Source: JBLHRE01 sp047625765 (GTDB taxonomy: Bacteria > Bacteroidota > Bacteroidia > Flavobacteriales > JBLHRE01). From it: DNA of 5,177 nucleotides. The notes beneath the pieces were generated by a model. The model saw only the letters and a program-made list of their open reading frames with translations, was not told where the DNA came from and did no database searches. A program made the translations under genes and the position numbers. Where the stretch lies: assembly GCA_047625765.1 (NCBI GenBank), contig JBLHRE010000132.1, forward strand, positions 1 to 5,177. Direction: 5' to 3'. Shown here in pieces: positions 1 to 5,177 of the stretch (positions are counted from its first letter, which is position 1; each line of letters starts with the position of its first letter).

Positions 1-166
1 CGATGCTATATCGGCAATAACAACCCCTGTAATTGAGGTGCATATTTCTAATATTCACGCAAGAGAATCCTTCAGATCACATTCTTATATTGCTTCAAAA
101 TGTATTGGAACAATTTCTGGTTTTGGTTTGGACTCCTATCGTTTGGCTTTAGAAAGTTTGCTGTGA
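1..166 (+). CDS. aroQ: 3-dehydroquinate dehydratase, type II (C-terminal part; 5' end outside window)
   Basis: Frame 2 reads 54 residues from the left edge to a TGA at 164-166. AroQ dehydrates 3-dehydroquinate to 3-dehydroshikimate in the cytosolic shikimate pathway. The fragment shows the family signature PVIEVHISNIHARESFR (residues 9-25), in which the His of EVH (residue 14 here) is the catalytic acid of type II enzymes and the SN pair binds substrate. It is followed by HSY (27-29) and the typical C-terminal helix GFGLDSYRLALESLL. The family is about 140-150 residues, so roughly 90 N-terminal residues lie off-window. The stop codon overlaps the GTG start proposed for the downstream hydrolase, suggesting translational coupling. 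The frame has no in-window start codon because the gene is cut by the edge. Identification is strong; nothing can be said about its promoter. Confidence 0.93.
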   Translation, partial: DAISAITTPVIEVHISNIHARESFRSHSYIASKCIGTISGFGLDSYRLALESLL

Positions 167-804
167 AAATATATGCCTTTGGTGGATTAGGAAATGAAGA
201 AGAGCTGTTCTCGAAATTGGACTTCGGCTCGCATGACTTATGTTTCATGCCATTTGAAATTTCGAATCGGTCAATGACTTTAAATGATTTCCTAGAATCG
301 GTTTTAAGGCGTATCGATATTAGTAAGCCATTTATTTTGTTGGGGTTCTCTTTTGGCGGAATTATTGCCAAAGCATTGGCTGAAAAGTACAAACCAGAAA
401 GACTGATACTTATTTCTACATTTTTGACCCGACCGGAACTACCAAGGGCAGCAAGAATTGCTGCCTTAAAAAGGCCTTATCTGTGGCTGCCAAAATCGAT
501 GTATTCTAGCGCTAATATTTTCACCCGATTGGTTTTTTCATTTTTACCCAAAAAGACAAATAAATTGGTTTTGAAAATAATGGAGAATGTTGGCCCTGAT
601 TTATCCAAATGGGCATTTAAAGTGATCTTGCAATGGAAGGGAAACAGCGTGAATGAATTTGTGAGAATTCATGGGGAAAGAGATCGAATAATCCCTTCTA
701 AAAAACTGAAATCAGTTGATTATTATAGCAAAGGAGGACATTTTATGGTACATACATGTCCAGAGGAGATGAACGCTTTTTTAAAGACCGTTCTAGTTTT
801 TTAG
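163..804 (+). CDS. alpha/beta hydrolase of unknown substrate
   Basis: This is a 213-residue serine hydrolase of the alpha/beta fold. Using the GTG at 163, the protein begins MKIYAFGGLGNEEELF, where GGLG (7-10) is the usual oxyanion-hole strand. The nucleophile elbow is GFSFGG with Ser63. The acid is probably Asp174 in the strand HGERDRIIP, and the base is His193 in SKGGHFMV, giving a complete triad. Residues about 86-165 form a basic, hydrophobic cap. There is no signal peptide, so it is probably cytosolic. An upstream ATG at 100 is open in the same frame but would overlap aroQ by 67 nt and add a Trp/Phe-rich stretch unlike the family. The GTG overlaps the aroQ TGA as GTGA, which favours the shorter protein. 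The substrate cannot be told from sequence (esterase, thioesterase or lipase-like), and the link to aroQ is only positional. Confidence 0.85.
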   Translation: MKIYAFGGLGNEEELFSKLDFGSHDLCFMPFEISNRSMTLNDFLESVLRRIDISKPFILLGFSFGGIIAKALAEKYKPERLILISTFLTRPELPRAARIAALKRPYLWLPKSMYSSANIFTRLVFSFLPKKTNKLVLKIMENVGPDLSKWAFKVILQWKGNSVNEFVRIHGERDRIIPSKKLKSVDYYSKGGHFMVHTCPEEMNAFLKTVLVF

Positions 805-823
805 TTCTAAAAATATGCCCATT

Positions 824-864
824 AAAAAGCCCTTCTAGTTATAGACTAGAAGGGCTTTGTTTTT
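824..864. terminator. Bidirectional Rho-independent terminator
   Basis: A perfect 14-bp inverted repeat (left arm 826-839, right arm 845-858, arms AAAGCCCTTCTAGT and its complement) encloses the 5-nt loop TATAG. On the + strand it is followed by GTTTTT (859-864), 20 nt after the hydrolase stop. On the minus strand the A run at 824-828 becomes a T run, about 30 nt after the DUF1761 stop. It therefore sits between two convergent genes and should end transcription from both sides. A weaker competing pair, GGGCT (852-856) with AGCCC (866-870), is also present. Confidence 0.9.
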
Positions 865-889
865 GAGCCCATAAAGACAAATTATCTTT

Positions 890-1390
890 TTAAGCGAATT
901 GGCAGACAACTCCGCCAATTAAAGCCAGACAAACGATCCAATAACCAACGTTTACAGCAATATATTTGAATCCTTTTTGTTCGAAAAGAGCATTAGTTCC
1001 TAAAATAGGTAATACAAAGAAAATTGCATCAATCACACCATGGAATGCTCCATGACCGAAAGTCCTGAAGTTTTTACCATAATTAGCCATGAGGCTTTCG
1101 TACAAGTTTTGAACCGTAGATCCTGCTTCTCCAAAACCTGGTTCTTCCATCAAAATAGAAATTAAATGCGCTTGGTGAATAACCAAGAACTGCATAAAGA
1201 AAGCAAGCAATAAACTGAATACATAAGATACAATGAGCATTACTGCCATGTTTCCTTTTTTAGTGTCGGCTTTGGTAAGTCCGGTAGCTTCCATCCAAGC
1301 TGTTCCAAAAACTTTTGGGTTGTACCAAATCAATCTTAATACTACTGGTATTAAAGCGGCCAATGCATAGACACCAAATTTAATTTCCAT
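890..1390 (-). CDS. DUF1761 family integral membrane protein
   Basis: The protein has 166 residues, close to the usual DUF1761 length. Family hallmarks are the first helix ending in LIWYNPKVFGTAWM (residues 20-33), then a short polar loop, and the late HGAFHGV (113-119) leading into FFVLPILGTNALFEQKGFKY and a final helix with VGYWIV. Four hydrophobic segments are visible at about 5-22, 50-72, 118-133 and 143-163, so it should be a small inner-membrane protein. No catalytic motif is recognised; His113 and His117 are the only obviously conserved polar residues inside or near a helix. Function is unknown. It is the last minus-strand gene before the shared terminator and starts 64 nt after the YdeI-like gene. 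The ATG is preceded by an A-rich leader without a Shine-Dalgarno sequence. Family assignment is from memory of the motif, not a search. Confidence 0.82.
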   Translation of the reverse strand: MEIKFGVYALAALIPVVLRLIWYNPKVFGTAWMEATGLTKADTKKGNMAVMLIVSYVFSLLLAFFMQFLVIHQAHLISILMEEPGFGEAGSTVQNLYESLMANYGKNFRTFGHGAFHGVIDAIFFVLPILGTNALFEQKGFKYIAVNVGYWIVCLALIGGVVCQFA

Positions 1391-1454
1391 AATGTTTTAG
1401 ATTGTTAGTTGTCTTTCAGGTGTAATTAATTGTTTTAAAAAATCGGAGGTAGAA

Positions 1455-2042
1455 TCAGTGGTGCTTATTGTTAAGCCCAATACCATTACCGATTAAGGCA
1501 ATAATTTTTTCGATACGCTTGATCTTTGTTTGTGGTTTTTTGGCGTCAATAATATATTCTGCAAACTCTTTTTGTTTGCCAGATTTAAAGGAGTAAAAAG
1601 CTTTATTCAACGCATCGTTACCCTTTAAAACGCTTTGCAACTCTTGGGGAATCACCAGTTCTTTTCTTACAAGCTTTACTCTCAAACCTTTCCATTCGTT
1701 TTCGATAGCCTCTAGAGCATAGCTTCTAATTAAAGGAATATCCATGTCATCCATAGACTGGAAACGCCATTGACGCATGGATTTTGTAACACCTTTTTGT
1801 ACATTTATTAAAACCTTCTCGGGGTCGGAAAGAAAAGAACCTTGAAAAAACCAAATACCTATATAGGATTTAAAAGCACCCAAGCCAATAATGTTTTTCC
1901 CTTTTACCGTATAGACGGGCGCTCCCCATTTTATTTCTTCTTCAACATCAAGTTCTAACAATACATCTCGCAACAACATTAAGCACTCTTGCCATTCGGG
2001 ATGATTATCGAGATATTCTTCTGTACTGTTGAATGATTTCAT
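1455..2042 (-). CDS. YdeI/OmpD-associated family protein with DUF1801 domain
   Basis: A soluble 195-residue protein with two parts. Residues about 15-115 resemble DUF1801 (YdhG-like): acidic helix LDVEEEIKWGAPVYTVKGKNI with the family KWGAPVY (38-44), then the strand pair YIGIWFFQGSFL (60-71) and the TKSMRQWRF segment (86-94). Residues about 128-193 resemble the YdeI/OmdA C-terminal helical module: ELVIPQELQSVL, then ALNKAFYSFKSGKQKEFAEYI (144-164), AKKPQTKIKRIEKII and the closing GIGLNNK (187-193). No enzymatic residues are apparent and no biochemical function is established that I can state. In Bacteroidota such proteins are common single-copy hypothetical genes. It starts 40 nt after the agmatinase-family stop and may be read from the polyamine transcript. 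The ATG at 2040-2042 fits the family N-terminus. Confidence 0.8.
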   Translation of the reverse strand: MKSFNSTEEYLDNHPEWQECLMLLRDVLLELDVEEEIKWGAPVYTVKGKNIIGLGAFKSYIGIWFFQGSFLSDPEKVLINVQKGVTKSMRQWRFQSMDDMDIPLIRSYALEAIENEWKGLRVKLVRKELVIPQELQSVLKGNDALNKAFYSFKSGKQKEFAEYIIDAKKPQTKIKRIEKIIALIGNGIGLNNKHH

Positions 2043-2082
2043 GGTAGAAAATTAGTGAATATTTTAGGTCACTTCCAAATGC

Positions 2083-3123
2083 TTACGAAATCAAGAATTG
2101 TGAGGCTGCCATCAGGTTACGCAATTTGTACAAAATACGAGCCCCAACATTCGCATCCCATTCGTCATCACCTGGCCTTACTTCGTTTAGGTCGAATCCA
2201 ATAATTTTTCTACCCGATTCCATTACCGTTTTTAAAAGGAAACTGGCCTCATGAAAACTCAATCCTCCAGGCACAGGTGTTCCGGTATTTGGGCATAATT
2301 CCGGGCTCAATCCATCAATATCAAAACTTATGTAGACCAATTGCGGCAGTGCAGCTACTATTGTTTCGCATTGTTTTTTCCACGATCTACCACAAAATAA
2401 ATTGTGTTTCAATCCAAAATCATCGAATTGCTGTATGCGCACATCTGCTTTTGCAAAAGCAACTTCTTCTGGACAGATATCTCTAACACCAACCTGTACC
2501 AATTTGCTGATCTGAGGGATTTGCAGCGCATTGTACATGATAGAAGCGTGAGAATAGGTAAAACCTTCGTACGCATGACGTAAGTCTGCATGAGCATCTA
2601 TTTGAAGTATGCCAAAACTCTCGTAGTTTTCTGCCAAGGCCTCCAAATAACCTAGAGGTGTACTATGGTCTCCTCCAACAAGGCCAATCAATTTCCCTTC
2701 TTTTAAATAAGATTTGCAAGTAGCTTTAACCTCTGCTTTAAGCCATTCGCAAGCAGCATTTACTGTTGCCGTTTGTGCTATAATTTCTGGATGATGTGCT
2801 TCTTTGCCTTGTTCCAAAGCCAGAATAACCTCCTCTGCAATACTTCTTGCTTTTTCATTTTTATGGGCAAACTCCAAATCGGTTGGATGTGTGGCATGGC
2901 TAAATTTCCATGCATTAGGCACATCATAATCAAAGAAATCCAATTGTATCGAAGCCTCTAAAATGGTGCTGGGGCCCTTACTTGTTCCTCCTTCGTAAGA
3001 AGTAGTAACATCCCAAGGAATAGGGAAAAGTATAATTTGAGCATTGGCGATAGAGTTAGGGAAGCCAAAGAAATTTCCATTGGCTATCCCAACTCCATTA
3101 GGATCAAAATCCGAATTATTCAT
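2083..3123 (-). CDS. speB: Agmatinase-family ureohydrolase (probable agmatinase; putrescine-forming)
   Basis: A 346-residue binuclear-manganese ureohydrolase. The metal ligands are all present: GGDHS (150-154, His153), DAHAD (176-180, Asp176/His178/Asp180) and SFDIDGLSP (266-274, Asp268/Asp270). Also visible are GTPVPGGL (281-288) and NEV with Glu314 near the C-terminus. Agmatinase hydrolyses agmatine to putrescine and urea in the cytosol. The ATG at 3121-3123 overlaps the end of the upstream SpeD-SpeE gene by 8 nt (ATGAATAA), so the two are very likely cotranscribed and coupled. That pairing, in which putrescine is the substrate of the synthase domain, is the main reason to prefer agmatinase over arginase, formimidoylglutamase or guanidinobutyrase. 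The protein is longer than the usual ~300 residues because of a Lys/Glu-rich insertion at about 73-140 before GGDHS. Family certain, substrate probable. Confidence 0.85.
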   Translation of the reverse strand: MNNSDFDPNGVGIANGNFFGFPNSIANAQIILFPIPWDVTTSYEGGTSKGPSTILEASIQLDFFDYDVPNAWKFSHATHPTDLEFAHKNEKARSIAEEVILALEQGKEAHHPEIIAQTATVNAACEWLKAEVKATCKSYLKEGKLIGLVGGDHSTPLGYLEALAENYESFGILQIDAHADLRHAYEGFTYSHASIMYNALQIPQISKLVQVGVRDICPEEVAFAKADVRIQQFDDFGLKHNLFCGRSWKKQCETIVAALPQLVYISFDIDGLSPELCPNTGTPVPGGLSFHEASFLLKTVMESGRKIIGFDLNEVRPGDDEWDANVGARILYKLRNLMAASQFLIS

Positions 3124-4396
3124 TCAAAAGACGTTTAACATAATTTGGCAACGCCAAAGATGCTTGGTGTATGCCCGAGTTATAATAATGCAAAACATTA
3201 TTTCCTTCGAAGGTATCAATAATACCAGCATCCATTTGTTTTGGATTGATAGTTCCTTTACTCGCATATTGGAAACTCCATACACCAGAAGGATAGGTAG
3301 GAATTTGGAACAACATGGTATGTACCTTATCTGTTCCGAAAATCCCTTTCAAACAAGCATTTAATTCTATAAAAGTGCCTTGGTTGAACATGGGCGATTC
3401 CCCTTGAGAAATCAAGATTCCATCATCCGTCAACACACGTTTGCAGTCTTTGTAGAAATCTTCTGTAAACAAACCTTTTGCGGGTCCAACAGGGTCGGAG
3501 CCATCTACCAAAATAATATCAAAACTTTTGTCAGCAGCATTTTTTATATATGCAATACCGTCTGCAATTTTAAGGTCTAATTTAGGATGATCGAAGTGCG
3601 ATGCAATAGAAGGTAAGTGCTCTTTACAAGCATCAATCACATTGGCATCAATCTCTACCATTACCACTTCTTCAACACCTTGGTGTTTCAACACTTCTCT
3701 AATAGTACCACCATCGCCACCACCAATTACCAAAACACGTTTTGCATTTCCATGCGAAAGCATAGCAGGGTGGGCAATCATTTCGTGGTAATGTGCTTCG
3801 TCAGATTCGGTACACATTACCATATCATCTATGGTTAATGTTTTGCCATAAGCGTAGGTATCTATTACACGTACTTTCTGAAACTCTGAAGTTTTATTGT
3901 ACAATAACTCACCTGTATATCTCAAAGACAAAGCTTGGTTTTCGTCCTTATCGGTAAACCATACATTGCGTGTGTATTTACCAGGATTTACGTGGTTTTT
4001 AGATTCCTCACGTATGCTGGTATTGTCGAAGTCAACACGCTCTAACAAAGCTGTTGCACCTCTGCGCAATTCCAAAGCCGAGTAGTTCTTCGCTTCGAAA
4101 ACTTTTTTCAAGTGATCGAAAGAAATCCAAGGATCTACTGCATCACCACAGGTAAATAAATCTACTGCAGCATAACCGTATTCTGGCCAGGTATGAATAG
4201 CCAAATGGCTTTCCTGTATTACAACAACACCCGAAACTCCATAAGGAGAAAAATGGTGGAACGTTGAATTGATAACTGTTGCACCAGCGTTTGCCGCTGC
4301 ATCAACCATTCCTGTTTCAATGATGCTAACATCATTCATGATCTCCGGATTACAACCGAAGAACTCAACTAATATGTGTCTTCCTAAAGCTGCCAT
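3116..4396 (-). CDS. speD-speE: Bifunctional S-adenosylmethionine decarboxylase / spermidine synthase (SpeD-SpeE fusion)
   Basis: One uninterrupted 426-codon frame encodes two complete enzymes. Residues 1-115 are a class 1 prokaryotic AdoMet decarboxylase: LGRHILVEFFGC, then VIQESHLAIHTWPEYGYAAVDLFTCGD. Ser63 follows Glu62 at the self-cleavage site and would become the pyruvoyl group; His68 and Cys83 occupy the known processing and catalytic positions. Residues about 116-143 are a charged linker. Residues 144-426 are a whole spermidine synthase: N-terminal beta domain (SLRYTGELLYNKTSEFQ), CTESDEAHYHEMIAHP (195-210), Rossmann GGGDGGT (225-231), Glu248, Asp279-Gly280, the catalytic loop DGSDPVGPA (298-306, Asp298), and the C-terminal IPTYPSGVWSF and IHQASLALPNYV. 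It makes decarboxylated AdoMet and transfers its aminopropyl group to putrescine, yielding spermidine and methylthioadenosine. Self-cleavage should give a 62-residue beta chain and a long alpha chain carrying the synthase. The gene is followed by an overlapping ureohydrolase. The leader is AT-rich without a Shine-Dalgarno sequence. Confidence 0.95.
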   Translation of the reverse strand: MAALGRHILVEFFGCNPEIMNDVSIIETGMVDAAANAGATVINSTFHHFSPYGVSGVVVIQESHLAIHTWPEYGYAAVDLFTCGDAVDPWISFDHLKKVFEAKNYSALELRRGATALLERVDFDNTSIREESKNHVNPGKYTRNVWFTDKDENQALSLRYTGELLYNKTSEFQKVRVIDTYAYGKTLTIDDMVMCTESDEAHYHEMIAHPAMLSHGNAKRVLVIGGGDGGTIREVLKHQGVEEVVMVEIDANVIDACKEHLPSIASHFDHPKLDLKIADGIAYIKNAADKSFDIILVDGSDPVGPAKGLFTEDFYKDCKRVLTDDGILISQGESPMFNQGTFIELNACLKGIFGTDKVHTMLFQIPTYPSGVWSFQYASKGTINPKQMDAGIIDTFEGNNVLHYYNSGIHQASLALPNYVKRLLNE

Positions 4397-4492
4397 TTTT
4401 TATATTTTTAAGCGGTATAAAAATAATTCAAAAAGCAATTGAAAAAGCATTTTTCAAATTATTGAGAATGTATTTTTTTTAAAGAGGAAAAC
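4397..4492 (-). promoter_or_regulatory. AT-rich leader of the speD-speE gene with an imperfect palindrome
   Basis: This strongly AT-rich segment lies directly upstream of the fusion gene and presumably holds its promoter and 5' leader. I could not find a convincing Bacteroidota promoter (TTTG, about 20 nt, TAnnTTTG), so no promoter boxes are called. The clearest structure is an inverted repeat, TTGAAAAA (4439-4446) and TTTTTCAA (4450-4457) around GCA, extendable with one bulged A to about 4437-4460. An AAAAAGCA direct repeat lies at 4430-4437 and 4442-4449. The palindrome could be an operator or a weak hairpin. Its AT composition makes a chance origin quite possible. Confidence 0.35.
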
Positions 4493-4590
4493 CTGTAGCC
4501 AGTTAACGGTTTCCAGTTATCTGTTCTCTGTTTCCTGTCAACTGTTACCTGTTTCCTAAAACCTAAACTCCTCAACCTTTCAACTTCTAA
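4493..4590. repeat. Degenerate heptanucleotide tandem repeat tract
   Basis: Cut into 7-mers from 4493, fourteen consecutive units all begin with C. The first nine (4493-4555) all fit CNGTNNN, for example CAGTTAA at 4500, CTGTTAC at 4542 and CTGTTTC at 4528 and again at 4549. The last five (4556-4590) decay to CT- or CC-starting units such as CTAAAAC. At higher order, three 21-bp units (4494-4514, 4515-4535, 4536-4556) share 13 of 21 positions and all end in GTTTCC. On the minus strand the motif reads roughly NNNACNG. It lies between the aminotransferase stop and the speD-speE leader. No open frame or strong hairpin explains it. Confidence 0.75.
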
Positions 4591-4598
4591 ACTCTTTT

Positions 4599-4638
4599 CT
4601 CAAACTCTAGTCTCACCCCTCAAACTCAAGTCCCTCAA
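4599..4638. repeat. Imperfect 20-bp tandem duplication across the aminotransferase stop codon
   Basis: The 20-mers at 4599-4618 and 4619-4638 agree at 15 of 20 positions, and their first 13 bases (CTCAAACTCWAGT) at 12 of 13. The aminotransferase stop (TCA on the + strand, 4613-4615) lies inside the first copy and the last coding codons lie in the second. The pyrimidine-rich + strand continues the composition of the heptamer tract just to the left, so the two may share an origin. Confidence 0.5.
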
Positions 4639-5177
4639 CAATCACAGCACAAGCAACTCTAATCTGTTCTTCCGAAATAGTAAGCGGTGGCTGCATTCTA
4701 AAACTATCTGTACACGACAGAAACCAGAAAGCCAAAACACCCTTTTTTCTACAATATTCTACTACTTGTTGCACACGTTCTGGGCTTTCCAATTCTACGG
4801 CCATCATTAGGCCTGCATGTCTAAATTCTTTTACTGCCGGATGTTCTAGGAGAGATTTAAACAATCTGCCTTTTGCCTGTACAGCTGGAATAATATTCTC
4901 TTCAAATAACACATCAAGGCCTGTTTTGGCAGCGATACAGCTTATAGGGTGACCACCAAAAGTGGTGATATGGCCCAACATGGGAGCATCGGTCCAGCAA
5001 TCCATTAAGGTTCTCGAGGCCACAAAAGCACCAATAGGCATTCCGCCACCTAAGGCTTTTCCTAGAGTAAGAATATCGGGTACCACTCCAAATTGTTCGA
5101 AAGCAAATAGGGTTCCCGTTCTGCCAATTCCGGTCTGTATTTCATCAAATATTAAAAGGGCACCGACTTCTGTACAA
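4613..5177 (-). CDS. Class-III PLP-dependent aminotransferase (C-terminal part; 5' end outside window)
   Basis: The frame is open from the right edge and gives 187 residues to a TGA at 4613-4615. A GTG at 5084-5086 that could be taken as a start is really an internal Val, because conserved sequence continues upstream of it. The fragment begins within LLIFDEIQTGIGRTG (Asp11 binds the PLP ring nitrogen), followed by PDILTLGKALGGGMPIGA with the Schiff-base Lys40. TTFGGHP (71-77) supplies the Thr that contacts PLP phosphate across the dimer. The C-terminal FRMQPPLTISEEQI is typical of the acetylornithine/ornithine aminotransferase branch. Members are about 400 residues, so about half is missing. 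It would move an amino group from a substrate such as ornithine, acetylornithine, a diamine or an omega-amino acid to 2-oxoglutarate; which one cannot be decided here. It is codirectional with the polyamine genes but 216 nt away across a repeat. Confidence 0.88.
   Translation of the reverse strand, partial: CTEVGALLIFDEIQTGIGRTGTLFAFEQFGVVPDILTLGKALGGGMPIGAFVASRTLMDCWTDAPMLGHITTFGGHPISCIAAKTGLDVLFEENIIPAVQAKGRLFKSLLEHPAVKEFRHAGLMMAVELESPERVQQVVEYCRKKGVLAFWFLSCTDSFRMQPPLTISEEQIRVACAVIVEGLEFEG

Noticed and set aside
72..392. 106-codon minus-strand open frame opposite aroQ and the hydrolase
   Set aside because: It lies entirely antisense to two well-supported genes, and its product is Lys/Asn/Ser-rich with no recognisable motif.
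2047..2079. Minus-strand promoter-like pair before the YdeI-like gene: TTTG (2076-2079), 21 nt, TAATTTTC (2047-2054)
   Set aside because: The second box misses the final G of TAnnTTTG and would put the transcript start almost on the ATG; in AT-rich DNA such a match is expected by chance.
2277..2961. Several 60-70 codon open frames overlapping the ureohydrolase on both strands
   Set aside because: All are in alternative frames of a gene with intact catalytic motifs; their products show no domain, and they have no plausible start context.
3461..3620. Possibility that SpeD and SpeE are separate genes with an internal start in the synthase part
   Set aside because: No stop separates them, the linker contains no suitable start before the conserved beta domain at residue 144, and the first Met after it (Met192) lies past that domain.
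3044..4085. Plus-strand open frames of 62-106 codons opposite the speD-speE fusion
   Set aside because: They are shadows of the fusion's coding frame, low in complexity and without recognisable motifs.
4493..4590. CRISPR array or terminator for the aminotransferase
   Set aside because: Units are 7 bp (21 bp at higher order) and degenerate without unique spacers, and there is no strong hairpin followed by a T run on the minus strand.

Overview
This window looks like chromosomal DNA from a member of the Bacteroidota. It is AT-rich by eye. Start codons mostly follow A/T-rich leaders without a clear Shine-Dalgarno sequence, and several proteins (the DUF1761 membrane protein, the YdeI/DUF1801 protein, the long agmatinase-family enzyme) resemble the forms I associate with that phylum. 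The phylum assignment is an inference; I cannot name a genus. Nothing points to phage, plasmid, transposon or CRISPR content.

Layout. Positions 1-804 (+ strand) carry the 3' end of aroQ (type II 3-dehydroquinate dehydratase) and an alpha/beta hydrolase. The hydrolase start is best placed at a GTG overlapping the aroQ stop, giving a 4-nt GTGA overlap. A perfect 14-bp hairpin flanked by A and T runs (824-864) ends this unit and also serves the convergent minus-strand genes. Reading the minus strand from the right edge: the C-terminal half of a class-III PLP aminotransferase (5177-4613); a 216-bp intergenic region with a degenerate heptamer repeat and an AT-rich leader; a SpeD-SpeE fusion (4396-3116); an agmatinase-family ureohydrolase overlapping it by 8 nt (3123-2083); a YdeI/DUF1801-type protein (2042-1455); and a DUF1761 membrane protein (1390-890). 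The last four are close together, codirectional and end at the shared terminator, so they may be one transcript.

Biology. The core is a compact polyamine module. The ureohydrolase would make putrescine from agmatine. The fusion would both decarboxylate S-adenosylmethionine and use the product as aminopropyl donor to turn putrescine into spermidine. The most notable items are the single-chain AdoMet decarboxylase-spermidine synthase, in which self-cleavage should leave the synthase on the pyruvoyl-bearing chain, and the 7-bp-periodic repeat tract upstream of it. The two downstream small proteins have no demonstrated link to polyamines; only position connects them.
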